64,000 nt of DNA from Winogradskyella marina (GTDB lineage Bacteria; Bacteroidota; Bacteroidia; Flavobacteriales; Flavobacteriaceae), in assembly GCF_015645385.1 (NCBI RefSeq), contig NZ_JADOET010000002.1, positions 186,001 to 250,000 on the forward strand. The letters run 5' to 3'. A model generated the notes under the pieces. The model had not been told where the DNA came from and searched no databases. It saw nothing but the letters and a program-made list of their open reading frames with translations. This document shows positions 35,331 through 42,716 of this stretch, piece after piece; the first letter of the stretch is position 1; every line of letters begins with the position of its first letter. A program made the translations under genes and the position numbers.

Positions 35331-35495
35331 ATGGAGTATTTAGTATTAAGAGATATTCATTTAGATGCATTAGTTATAACAGTAAATGAGTACATTAAAA
35401 AAGGATGGAAACCTTTAGGAGGCATTAACTCCTATAGAGATAAATTCATGGGAGGAAATCATGAAGTTGCTTATTTGCAAGGTCTAGTTAAATAG
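35331..35495 (+). CDS. Short DUF1737-like protein
   Basis: A 54-aa protein from ATG 35331: MEYLVLRDIHLDALVITVNE, then YIKKGWKPLGGINSYRD. The pattern of a leading beta strand, a helix ending in V-N-x-Y-I-x-x-G-W, then P-x-G-G matches DUF1737. Function unknown. A longer frame to 35274 lacks an ATG before the one chosen. It lies 31 bases before the next gene. Confidence 0.75.
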   Translation: MEYLVLRDIHLDALVITVNEYIKKGWKPLGGINSYRDKFMGGNHEVAYLQGLVK

Positions 35496-35526
35496 ATTCT
35501 TTATTTTTATCACCTAATTTTACTAG

Positions 35527-36369
35527 GTGCTAAATAAGATATTTAAAAAAGTAAGCTCTCTTCCAAAAAGAAAAGCAAGTGTGTTATATGATAATATACT
35601 TGTTTTTTTATTAGGTGATGGGGACAGAGAAAAAGCAGTAATTAAGTTTAGAACTTTAAGAGTTGAAAGTGATTCTGAAGAAGCATTTCATGAAGCTTTT
35701 AAAAAGGAAGTTAATTATGAATTTTTTAATGAACTGTTTGCGCTTTTAGACTTTAGCACTATTTCAGTGTTAATAAGAAGTATTAAATCAATAAAAGAAC
35801 AAGCACCAGAATTAAAAAAACTAGTGACCAACCAAAAAGGATTGGATAAACTGTTAGATGATAAGAATGGATTAAGGTCTGTTTTGGTTAAAACTATTTT
35901 CTCTAAAAAGAAAGGTGCTTTAAATGAAGAGCAGTTAATGACTTTGATTTTCAAAGAATTCTCTATCTCTAAAGAGAAAATCGCAAAAGAGGAGTTTGGT
36001 GTTGACAAAAAAACATTTAATAACTGGTTGGAGAAAACAGGGCTTTTTGAAGAGAGTTTTTATTTACCACTTTCTAAAAGAGGTAAGCAAGGTGTTTTTT
36101 TAAATGAGTACGTCTTAATATTTGAAACATTGTTTTTGGCTAGAGAAGAAGGGAAGTTAGATTTTAATAACAATATAGATACTTATATAAACAGATTAAA
36201 TCATAAGATGTCTTACCTAAAAGATGATATTGCTGATATTTGTAATTCAGATACTAAAACTCAAAAAGGAGTTTTAAGAAAAGTAGCTTATTATAACTTT
36301 ATAGATAAGTTTCCCTACAGCCTAACAAGAGAGTTTGTTGAGAAAATGGGCTCAGAGCTTAATTACTAA
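35527..36369 (+). CDS. Hypothetical protein with HTH-like segment
   Basis: A 280-aa charged, probably helical protein. A segment near 145-175 (LIFKEFSISKEKIAKEEFG, then VDKKTFNNWLEKTG) reads as a helix-turn-helix, so DNA binding is possible. The start is GTG at 35527; the next Met is far inside, so a non-ATG start is needed. The GTG lies in the right arm of a hairpin (CACCTA / TAGGTG, 35511-35529), which could limit initiation. The 3' end overlaps the convergent XRE gene by 18 bases. Nothing else is recognised. Confidence 0.65.
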   Translation: MLNKIFKKVSSLPKRKASVLYDNILVFLLGDGDREKAVIKFRTLRVESDSEEAFHEAFKKEVNYEFFNELFALLDFSTISVLIRSIKSIKEQAPELKKLVTNQKGLDKLLDDKNGLRSVLVKTIFSKKKGALNEEQLMTLIFKEFSISKEKIAKEEFGVDKKTFNNWLEKTGLFEESFYLPLSKRGKQGVFLNEYVLIFETLFLAREEGKLDFNNNIDTYINRLNHKMSYLKDDIADICNSDTKTQKGVLRKVAYYNFIDKFPYSLTREFVEKMGSELNY

Positions 36370-36573
36370 TTCTTCAAGGGAAACCCCTAGATTATCCGCA
36401 ATCTTTTTCAGAGTATATAAAGTAGGATTAGTTCCTCCAGCTTCTAATCGACTTAAATTAGATTTTTCAATATTACATTTAGCAGCAAGGTCTTGTTGAG
36501 GCATGTTAATTTCCTCTCTCAACAATTTAACTCGCTTACCAATTGCTAACTGAAGTTTCTCCTTGTCATTCAA
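36352..36573 (-). CDS. XRE-family transcriptional regulator, 73 aa
   Basis: A compact Cro/CI-type HTH protein: KRVKLLREEINMPQQDLAAK, then CNIEKSNLSRLEAGGTNPTL and YTLKKIADNLGVSLEELV. All five helices of the HTH fold are covered and there is no extra domain, as in phage- and element-borne repressors or antitoxin-like regulators. It diverges from the 36680 membrane-protein gene across two near-identical operator-like palindromes, indicating autoregulation and control of that gene. Its 3' end overlaps the 280-aa gene. Confidence 0.9.
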   Translation of the reverse strand: MNDKEKLQLAIGKRVKLLREEINMPQQDLAAKCNIEKSNLSRLEAGGTNPTLYTLKKIADNLGVSLEELVIKL

Positions 36574-36594
36574 CCTAAAACACGTTTTATCTAG

Positions 36595-36658
36595 TTGTCA
36601 AAAATGATAATTAAGTGTGCTGTTTTGGTTATCATAAATGATAAAATAAGTATGTTTG
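36595..36658. promoter_or_regulatory. Two XRE operators and a promoter
   Basis: TTGTCAAAAATGATAA (36595-36610) and TTATCATAAATGATAA (36629-36644) match in 14 of 16 bases, and the second is a perfect 7-bp inverted repeat. Their centres are 34 bases apart. TATGTTTG at 36651-36658 is an exact TAnnTTTG for the rightward gene. On the minus strand CATTTTTG (36606-36599), one base off the consensus, overlaps the first operator. Confidence 0.6.
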
Positions 36659-36679
36659 TTAATTATAGATTGATACAAT

Positions 36680-37273
36680 ATGAAACTAAATATTTCAAGA
36701 ATTACAGAGAATAAAGACTCTTTGAAGTCTAAAGAAAATGTTGTTTTAGAGCTTTATGAGGATAAAGATAATTTTATCGACTATGAGTTTAAAACCTCTA
36801 AAAACAATGATAATAGGCTGGTTTTTGTGAATACAAACCATAGAGATATGCTAAATAAACATTTGATATTTGAGCATTTTTATGTTGTATTATTGGTGCT
36901 TTTAGTTGTAAGTGGATTAGCACTATTTAGTGATAGTATTTTAATGATATTACTTTCATTCATAGGACTTATTTATGTTCCTTTTAGGTTGGTGTCATCT
37001 AGTGAAGTGCCTTATAAATTAGTTTTTGATGGTCTTAATGTTTATGAATTGAATCATACAGGTAAGAGAGTACTAGAGTTCAGTCCAACTAATATAGAAA
37101 GTTCAGATTCTGATAAGTTTGAAAATGACTTTATCTTTTTCAGCACTTCAAGGAGTGATAAAGGAAGGAAATCAATGATGATATTTGAAGGGAATACTTC
37201 TGAAGAAAGGTACTTGTTTTTAGAGTTTTATAGAAAATTCAATTTTAAAAATTCCATAAAAAGAGTAAGTTAA
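36680..37273 (+). CDS. Membrane protein of unknown function
   Basis: A 197-aa protein with a soluble charged N-terminal part (1-65) and two adjacent membrane spans (about 70-88 and 91-110: VVLLVLLVVSGLALF, ILMILLSFIGLIYVPF). A C-terminal domain (about 115-197) rich in Phe, Ser and Asp follows. No family recognised. The YcxB-like or PH-like arrangement after the spans (YKLVFDGLNVYELN) is only a guess. It is under the XRE-flanked promoter, one base before the next gene. Confidence 0.65.
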   Translation: MKLNISRITENKDSLKSKENVVLELYEDKDNFIDYEFKTSKNNDNRLVFVNTNHRDMLNKHLIFEHFYVVLLVLLVVSGLALFSDSILMILLSFIGLIYVPFRLVSSSEVPYKLVFDGLNVYELNHTGKRVLEFSPTNIESSDSDKFENDFIFFSTSRSDKGRKSMMIFEGNTSEERYLFLEFYRKFNFKNSIKRVS

Positions 37274-37274
37274 T

Positions 37275-37634
37275 ATGAGGTTTAAAGAGATAATAGAAGA
37301 ATTAGAAGCTCTATTAACTTCTGAAGGTTTTTGTAGTAGAGATGAAGTTGCTTGGTGGTTGCTTAAACATGAAGAAAGATATATTGGTTTAAGTAAAATT
37401 AAAGATACTTTAGAAGCTGAATTTCCTGACAGAAACTTAAGAGAGCATAAATCTTTTATAATAGAATTATTATTTACAGAGCTATACGAAGGTATAGATA
37501 AGAGTTTTGAAAACACAAAACCATTTAGTAAAGAAGAGGTATATCTAAATGATATTCTAAATAAAATTAAAACGTCAACAAATGGACTTAATAGGAAAGA
37601 TAAAAATTTTAAATGGGACTCAAATCCTAGGTGA
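37275..37634 (+). CDS. Hypothetical small protein
   Basis: A 119-aa protein, helical and acidic: MRFKEIIEELEALLTSEGFC, then SRDEVAWWLLKHEERYIGLS. It starts 1 base after the membrane-protein stop and overlaps the DUF3127 gene by 53 bases, so it is in an operon with both. No motif is recognised. Confidence 0.6.
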   Translation: MRFKEIIEELEALLTSEGFCSRDEVAWWLLKHEERYIGLSKIKDTLEAEFPDRNLREHKSFIIELLFTELYEGIDKSFENTKPFSKEEVYLNDILNKIKTSTNGLNRKDKNFKWDSNPR

Positions 37635-37941
37635 TAATGGCTTTAGAAAAAGAGAGGTTGTTATTACTACAGAAGAACAGTATCCACAACATATATTAGT
37701 AGAATTTATCCAAGATAAATGTGACTTACTGGATAGATTTGTTGTAGGTCAAGAAGTAAAAATAGACCTTAATTTAAGGGGTAGAGAGTGGGTTAATCCT
37801 GAAGGTGTAACTAAATACTTTAATGCTATTCAAGGTTGGAGAATAGAACTTATAAAAAGTCAAGAAGTAATGCCAAACCCAGTCCTTGAATCAGAACAAG
37901 CAAGTTTTATAGATGACCCAGATAATGACTTGCCATTTTAA
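37582..37941 (+). CDS. DUF3127-family protein
   Basis: A 119-aa OB-fold-like protein. Conserved blocks of the family are easily read: NGFRKREVVITTEEQYPQHI, then LVEFIQDKCDLLDRFVVGQE and NLRGREWVNPEG followed by YFNAIQGWRIE. The C-terminus is acidic, DDPDNDLPF, like single-stranded-DNA-binding proteins. DUF3127 is widespread in Bacteroidota and lacks a proven function. The start at 37582 gives the typical N-terminus and means a 53-base overlap with the preceding gene. Confidence 0.88.
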   Translation: MDLIGKIKILNGTQILGDNGFRKREVVITTEEQYPQHILVEFIQDKCDLLDRFVVGQEVKIDLNLRGREWVNPEGVTKYFNAIQGWRIELIKSQEVMPNPVLESEQASFIDDPDNDLPF

Positions 37942-37973
37942 AAAAAAAACAATTAACCAATAAATAATAAATT

Positions 37974-38366
37974 ATGAAGAATATATTTTTAGCATTAATA
38001 GCCATTTTTGCATTTACAGCTTGTTCAAGCGATGATGACAACCAAGAACAAGAACAGCAACAAATTAGTCAGTCTCATATAATAGAGTTTACAACAGGTA
38101 CTCTTGAAAGTTGGGTGTCAGTAGGGTTAACAACTATATTAACTTTAGAAGATGGTACTCAATCAACAATTAATTCAGATTTCGATTATACTCAAAATAT
38201 AGTAAGCGTAGAGATTCCAGAGAATACAGCAAGTTTTGAGTTAGATTTTTATATAGAAGATTCATCAGAAGCTGAAATGCGCTTTTATGGTTCTGAAAAT
38301 AATACTACAGTACATCAAGAAATAATAAATCAACAAACTTTTGAATTTCAATACACTTTTAATTAA
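37974..38366 (+). CDS. Small lipoprotein
   Basis: A 130-aa lipoprotein: MKNIFLALIAIFAFTACSSD, with a lipobox FTAC (Cys17) and a Ser/Asp-rich tether (SSDDDNQEQEQQQ). The rest is beta-rich and polar. It is likely anchored in the outer membrane. Its role on the island is unknown; surface exclusion is one possibility. It is the last gene before the right end. Confidence 0.7.
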   Translation: MKNIFLALIAIFAFTACSSDDDNQEQEQQQISQSHIIEFTTGTLESWVSVGLTTILTLEDGTQSTINSDFDYTQNIVSVEIPENTASFELDFYIEDSSEAEMRFYGSENNTTVHQEIINQQTFEFQYTFN

Positions 38367-38372
38367 ATTTAC

Positions 38373-38397
38373 TCGTTACAGAAGTTGCAGTAATTAC
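38373..38397 (+). repeat. Right member of the distant inverted repeat
   Basis: This copy is 23/25 identical to the reverse complement of 19037-19061 (upstream of the integrase gene). Core AGTTGCAGTAATTAC. Confidence 0.55.
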
Positions 38398-38430
38398 AGT
38401 GTTACATAATAAAGTTATTGTTTGAAATCT

Positions 38431-38454
38431 GCCTGCAACATTTCGGCAACATTT
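38431..38454 (+). repeat. Right copy of the subterminal direct repeat
   Basis: GCCTGCAACATTTCGGCAAC, then ATTT, one base different from 16498-16521. It lies 112 bases inside the right tRNA fragment; the left copy lies 74 bases beyond its repeat core. Confidence 0.6.
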
Positions 38455-38565
38455 TATCAGAATAATGCAATAATTTGAAATTAAATGAAAATGAGTTTAT
38501 AGCTAATAGCTGAAAATCAGACAAATGAAGCTAAATGAAAAACATTGATAAGTAACTTAATGTGT

Positions 38566-38607
38566 CTCATAATCAGGTGGTCCATGGTTCGAGTCCATGT
38601 GGGACCA
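38566..38607 (+). pseudogene. Duplicated 3' fragment of the CAT tRNA (right attachment site)
   Basis: It begins with the 18 bases identical to 16407-16424 and continues through a T arm, CATGG-TTCGAGT-CCATG, and the acceptor strand TGGGACC. There is no acceptor 5' strand, D arm or full anticodon stem, so it is not a functional tRNA. Compared with the intact copy the T stem has a paired change (CTTGG..CCAAG to CATGG..CCATG), so it remained a good stem. One of the two 3' ends is ancestral; the other was brought by the island. Confidence 0.88.
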
Positions 38608-38620
38608 CAAGTAAAATCAA

Positions 38621-38646
38621 GCCTTACAGAGATGTAGGGCTTTTTT
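38621..38646 (+). terminator. Terminator after the tRNA fragment
   Basis: The stem GCCTTACA / TGTAGGGC (one G-T pair), then six T. It is the diverged counterpart of the hairpin at 16462. Confidence 0.75.
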
Positions 38647-38780
38647 ATTTTCATGAGATGATAATAATAAGAGTGATAGTTGTTTTATAAAGGTATCATG
38701 ATCTATCCTTCCTTTAATAGGATATTAAGTGATAGCGTATCTATATTTTAAACTCTGAAGAATACTTCCAAAATAACATT

Positions 38781-40076
38781 TTAATACCCAAATAGACCAG
38801 GCAACCACAAGCTTAATTCTGAAAAATACGTAACCAATAGTAAGGAAATAATCATGGCTGCAAAAAGCGGTAAAAGTGGCTTAACCACTTTCTCTATGGT
38901 TGTATTTGCCACACCGACTCCTACAAATAAAACCGATCCTACAGGTGGAGTACAGAGGCCTATACATAAATTTAGAATCATAACGATCCCAAAATGTACG
39001 GGATCCATGCCAAGCTTTTCAACAATAGGTAAAAATATTGGAGTAAATATGAGCACCGCAGGTGTCATATCCATAAATATACCGACAACCAATAATATCA
39101 AATTAATAATTAGTAATATCACTATGGGATTATTGCTTGCTCCTAATAAAGCTGTACTAATATCATTGGGAATATTCTCGTAAGACATTACCCAAGACAT
39201 GCTCGTAGATGCACCAATCAAAAGCATTACAATAGCGGTGGTGCCGCAAGCTTCTAACGATATTTCTGGTAAATCGTTAAAGGTGATTTCCTTATACCAA
39301 AAGCCTAAGATTAACGTATAAAGAACAGCAATAGCAGATGCTTCCGTGGCTGTAAAAATACCGGCCACAATACCTCCAATCACTACAACAAGTAACATTA
39401 AACTAGGAAAAGCTCTAAAGAATGTACGTCCAACGTCTTTTAAAGAACTCTTCTTACCTACGTTATAGCCTTTCTTTTTTGCCCAAAAAGAGGCCACAAT
39501 CATAAGAAATAATCCTGTTAAAATCCCAGGAATATAACCTGCTAAAAACAAGGCAGCGATGGACACACCTCCACTTGCCAATGAATACACAATGAGCACA
39601 TTGCTTGGTGGAATTATTAATCCTGTAGTTGAAGATGTAATGTTTACGGCTGCTCCAAATTCTTTTGAATAGCCTTCCTTTTCCATTTCGGGTCCTAAAA
39701 TACTTCCCATAGCAGATGCAGATGCCATGGCTGATCCTGCTATGGCTCCCATTAACATGGCAGCAATGACATTGATTAACGCTAATCCACCAGGAAGCGC
39801 ACCGACAAGTGTTTTGGCAAAATCTATTAAACGATGTGCAATACCACCTTTATTCATAAGTTGGCCTGAAAGCACAAAAAAAGGTATGGCTAATAAGGCA
39901 AAACTATCTAAGCCTGTCGCCATGCGCTGGGATACAGTGGTCAGCGCAGGAAGTATGGCTATACTTGTCATCATCGTTAATAATGATGAAATGGCAATAC
40001 TCCATCCTACAGGCACACTTAGTAGTAATAACCCAATAAAACTAAATACTAAAACGAGTATAGGTAAATATTCCAT
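38781..40076 (-). CDS. dctM: TRAP transporter large permease (DctM)
   Basis: A 431-aa, about 12-span membrane protein of the DctM family. It contains FFVLSGQLMNKGGIAHRLID, then MGAIAGSAMASASAMGSIL and INLILLVVGIFMDMTPAVL, the ion/substrate-pathway signatures. It works with DctQ and the binding protein DctP in Na+-driven uptake of acidic molecules. The start overlaps the dctQ stop by 1 base. Beside kduI and kduD, uronates or unsaturated uronic acids are the probable substrates. It ends an operon lacI-dctP-dctQ-dctM. Confidence 0.95.
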   Translation of the reverse strand: MEYLPILVLVFSFIGLLLLSVPVGWSIAISSLLTMMTSIAILPALTTVSQRMATGLDSFALLAIPFFVLSGQLMNKGGIAHRLIDFAKTLVGALPGGLALINVIAAMLMGAIAGSAMASASAMGSILGPEMEKEGYSKEFGAAVNITSSTTGLIIPPSNVLIVYSLASGGVSIAALFLAGYIPGILTGLFLMIVASFWAKKKGYNVGKKSSLKDVGRTFFRAFPSLMLLVVVIGGIVAGIFTATEASAIAVLYTLILGFWYKEITFNDLPEISLEACGTTAIVMLLIGASTSMSWVMSYENIPNDISTALLGASNNPIVILLIINLILLVVGIFMDMTPAVLIFTPIFLPIVEKLGMDPVHFGIVMILNLCIGLCTPPVGSVLFVGVGVANTTIEKVVKPLLPLFAAMIISLLLVTYFSELSLWLPGLFGY

Positions 40077-40540
40077 TATAATTGTTTGTTTATAATATCA
40101 GAAAGTTTGTAATAAATCATCAAGATGCCACTAATAGGAATTATCGCATAAACCACAGCTAATGGAATTTGTAATGCAGGCGAAGACTGTTTTAAAGTAA
40201 AGGTGATATATACTAATCGTAGTCCTCCAATTACTAGTGCAGCAAGGCAAAAAACAATAATAATCCAATTGATAACAACTTTTAATTTTGTTTGTCCTTT
40301 TTTATTCAATCGTGATGGCAGCAAATCTATAGCAACGTGTAGACGCTTTCCAGAAATATAAGCAGCTCCTAAAACACCGACCCAAATCATGAGATATCGT
40401 GCTAATTCATCTGTAAATGAACTTGGTGTGTCCATGGCAAATCGTGTAAATACTTGCCACAATACGTTTATAACCATCACTCCCATAATTATGGCGAGTG
40501 CTGTGCCCAATACCTTATCCACTTTTTTTCTTAATTTCAT
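40076..40540 (-). CDS. dctQ: TRAP transporter small permease (DctQ)
   Basis: A 154-aa, four-span protein of the DctQ type (FTDELARYLMIWVGVLGAAY, then ISGKRLHVAIDLLPSRL). The small membrane subunit is needed to couple binding protein to DctM. It overlaps dctM by 1 base and follows dctP with a 2-base gap. Confidence 0.93.
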   Translation of the reverse strand: MKLRKKVDKVLGTALAIIMGVMVINVLWQVFTRFAMDTPSSFTDELARYLMIWVGVLGAAYISGKRLHVAIDLLPSRLNKKGQTKLKVVINWIIIVFCLAALVIGGLRLVYITFTLKQSSPALQIPLAVVYAIIPISGILMIYYKLSDIINKQL

Positions 40541-40542
40541 AA

Positions 40543-41532
40543 TTATTGGCTTTCTTGAATTCGTTTAATGAGGCTATACACCTGTGCATCATTTTTATAA
40601 GATTCATAAATAGATTCTACCTTATTCTTAAAAATCGTTTTGTCTGGTTTAACAACGGTAACTCCCGCTTTTTTTACAGCTTCTAAGGCTTCTAATTCTG
40701 CTTTTGCCCATAATTTTCGTTGATACTCTACGGAAACATTTACAGCTGATTGCAACCATACTTTTTCTTGAGCACTCAGGGTTTCCCACAAATGCGTACT
40801 GATAATTAATACATCTGGAATGGTAGTATGCTCGTCCAAAGAAAAATACTTGCAAACTTCATAATGTCTTGAAAGATAAAATGTCGGTGGATTGTTTTCT
40901 GCACCATCTACAACACCTTGTTGTAAAGCGGTGTATAATTCTCCCGAAGATATTGGAGTAGGAGAACCACCAAGACTTGTAACCATGCGCATGGCTGTAA
41001 CGCTTTCCATAACTCTGATTTTTAAGCCTTCTAAATCTTTTGGTGTTTCAATAGGTTTTTCTTTAGTGTAAAAACTTCGGCTTCCGGCATCATAATATCC
41101 TAGACCTTTTAGCCAATATTTTTGTCCTCCATCCAATAGTTCTTTCCCAATAGTACCATCTAAAACATTAAACGTATGTTCGCGATCTTTAAAAATGAAT
41201 GGAAGTCCAAACACTTTCATATCTGGTGAAAAATTTTCCATCACTGCCGCAGATACTTTGGTCATATCTAAACTTCCTATTTGAAGCAACTCTAAGCATT
41301 GACGCTCAGAACCTAATTGCTGGTTAGGATAGATTTCCAATTTTAATTTTCCTTTGGAATTTTTGTCAAGCTCTTCACCCATACGTATCATGGCCTTGTG
41401 TACAGGGTGATTTGTGTCTAATCCGTGAGCTAATTTTATTGTTTTATCGCTTTGTAACGTTTCACAAGACGTAAAAGTCATTAATAATAGAAATGAAATA
41501 AATATTGGAGCAATTGTTTTCATTGAAATCAT
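40543..41532 (-). CDS. dctP: TRAP transporter substrate-binding lipoprotein (DctP)
   Basis: A 329-aa periplasmic binding protein of the DctP/SiaP family, lipid-anchored here: LLLMTFTSCETL is a lipobox. Typical blocks are IKLAHGLDTNHPVHKAMIRM, then GKLKLEIYPNQQLGSERQCL and LKIRVMESVTAMRMVTSLGG, which includes the carboxylate-binding Arg (RVM), followed by SSGELYTALQQGVVDGAENN. It binds a carboxylate substrate, likely a hexuronate. ATG 41523 is an alternative start. 14 bases after lacI, same strand. Confidence 0.94.
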   Translation of the reverse strand: MISMKTIAPIFISFLLLMTFTSCETLQSDKTIKLAHGLDTNHPVHKAMIRMGEELDKNSKGKLKLEIYPNQQLGSERQCLELLQIGSLDMTKVSAAVMENFSPDMKVFGLPFIFKDREHTFNVLDGTIGKELLDGGQKYWLKGLGYYDAGSRSFYTKEKPIETPKDLEGLKIRVMESVTAMRMVTSLGGSPTPISSGELYTALQQGVVDGAENNPPTFYLSRHYEVCKYFSLDEHTTIPDVLIISTHLWETLSAQEKVWLQSAVNVSVEYQRKLWAKAELEALEAVKKAGVTVVKPDKTIFKNKVESIYESYKNDAQVYSLIKRIQESQ

Positions 41533-41546
41533 TTTAAATTAAGCTT

Positions 41547-42566
41547 TCACTTTTTTGACGATTGACGTTCTATTAAATTAGAATCCATTATGATCGTTTG
41601 TGCGTCTAATGCATCATTTTCTTTTGTTATTTGCCTTAAAAGTAATGCTGTAGCAGCCTTACCTATTTCAATTCCTGGCTGATTAATTGTGGTTAAAGCA
41701 GGATTAATAACTGTTGAAATTGGTTCATTACTAAAGCCAACAATTGCAATATCCTCAGGGATTTTAACACCGTTACTGGTTAAATATTTTATGGCTCCTA
41801 TAGCAGCCACATCGTTTGCAGAAAATATACCATCTACGGGATTTGGTAGGGCTAATAATTTCTCGGAATTTTTCCTACCATCTTCTTCCATTAATTTTGA
41901 TGGAAATACAAGTGCTTCTTCAAAGGGTAGACCATGTTTTGAAAGGGCATGCTTATAACCTTTAAATCTGTTTTTATAAATTTCTAGGTTTTGCGGACCA
42001 GAAAAATGAGCAATATGTTTACATCCTTTTAAAATGAGATGTTCTGTCGCTTCAAAACCACTATTAAAATCGTCAATTAATACATTAGAATAATTAGGAA
42101 TGTCACAATGTCTATCAAAAAAAACGAGTTGAATACCTTGCTTTTTTAAGACTTCTAAATGCTTATAGTCTTTGGTTTCCATTGAAATGGACATAAGCAC
42201 ACCGTCAACACGTTGACCCATAAGCGTGTTTATAATTTTTTTTTCACGATTGAATTGCTCTAAAGATTGACAAATAATAACCGTGTAGCCAGCTTCATAT
42301 GCGGTCTCTTCAATACCACTAATTACAGATGAAAAGAAATGACGCGAAATTCTTGGTACAATAACTCCAATGGTATTTGTTTTACTTTTTCTTAAACTAG
42401 AGGCTAAATGGTTGCGTTGGTAACCCATTTCTGTAGCCTTAGCTAAAACAATATCCTTAGTTTTTTGTATCACTCTTGGGCTATCGTTTAAAGCTCTAGA
42501 TACTGTAGAACTATCGAGATTTAAGGCCTTAGCAATATCGTGTATGGTAACCTTATTGTTTTGCAT
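41547..42566 (-). CDS. LacI-family transcriptional regulator
   Basis: A 339-aa regulator. The N-terminal HTH is VTIHDIAKALNLDSSTVSRA with hinge helix LASSLRKSK, followed by a PBP1-like ligand domain (TIGVIVPRISRHFFSSVISG, then IAIVGFSNEPISTVINPALT). It probably senses a uronate catabolite and controls both its own operon (lacI-dctPQM) and the divergent kduI-kduD genes through the perfect palindrome between them. The first-gene position fits autoregulation. Confidence 0.93.
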   Translation of the reverse strand: MQNNKVTIHDIAKALNLDSSTVSRALNDSPRVIQKTKDIVLAKATEMGYQRNHLASSLRKSKTNTIGVIVPRISRHFFSSVISGIEETAYEAGYTVIICQSLEQFNREKKIINTLMGQRVDGVLMSISMETKDYKHLEVLKKQGIQLVFFDRHCDIPNYSNVLIDDFNSGFEATEHLILKGCKHIAHFSGPQNLEIYKNRFKGYKHALSKHGLPFEEALVFPSKLMEEDGRKNSEKLLALPNPVDGIFSANDVAAIGAIKYLTSNGVKIPEDIAIVGFSNEPISTVINPALTTINQPGIEIGKAATALLLRQITKENDALDAQTIIMDSNLIERQSSKK

Positions 42567-42631
42567 TTTAATATTATTTAGTACCTGCTAGATTACGTTT
42601 TTTACACTTGTAATCAAGGAACATGATGTAA

Positions 42632-42689
42632 CAAATATATGATATTCAAAATACAATCGATTGTATTTTGAATATTTTTATTACTTTTA
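42632..42689. promoter_or_regulatory. Divergent promoters with a 34-bp perfect palindrome operator
   Basis: Bases 42642-42675 form a perfect palindrome: half-site ATATTCAAAATACAATC then its exact complement, centred on CG at 42658/42659. The central CAATCGATTG matches the CG-centred shape of LacI-family operators. On the minus strand TATATTTG (42639-42632) is an exact TAnnTTTG for lacI. On the plus strand TACTTTTA (42682-42689) is one base from it for kduI. The palindrome covers the -33 regions of both promoters. Confidence 0.75.
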
Positions 42690-42716
42690 CAAAAATTAAC
42701 TTAAATATATTTGGCA

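Larger units (their letters stand above)
16407..38583. mobile_element. tRNA-integrated genomic island carrying a Dnd-type defence locus
   Basis: The island is bounded by an identical 18-base direct repeat, CTCATAATCAGGTGGTCC, at 16407-16424 (inside the intact tRNA) and 38566-38583 (tRNA fragment), 22,159 bases apart. It encodes an excisionase-like HTH protein, a tyrosine recombinase and a set of DUF3987, RecA-like ATPase and DUF3871 proteins that I remember from Bacteroidota mobile elements. Secondary repeats sit just inside both ends (16498 and 38431). Gene content is visibly more AT-rich than the flanks. No relaxase, coupling protein or type IV secretion gene is present, so it is an integrative element that would need help to transfer, or is now resident. 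Confidence 0.9.

Noticed and set aside
38566..38607. Second CAT tRNA gene
   Set aside because: Only the 3' part is present; acceptor 5' strand, D arm and half of the anticodon stem are missing.
42642..42675. Reading the palindrome as a rho-independent terminator
   Set aside because: It is followed by a T-rich stretch on one side, but it lies between two divergent gene starts where no transcript would end, and it overlaps promoter elements.
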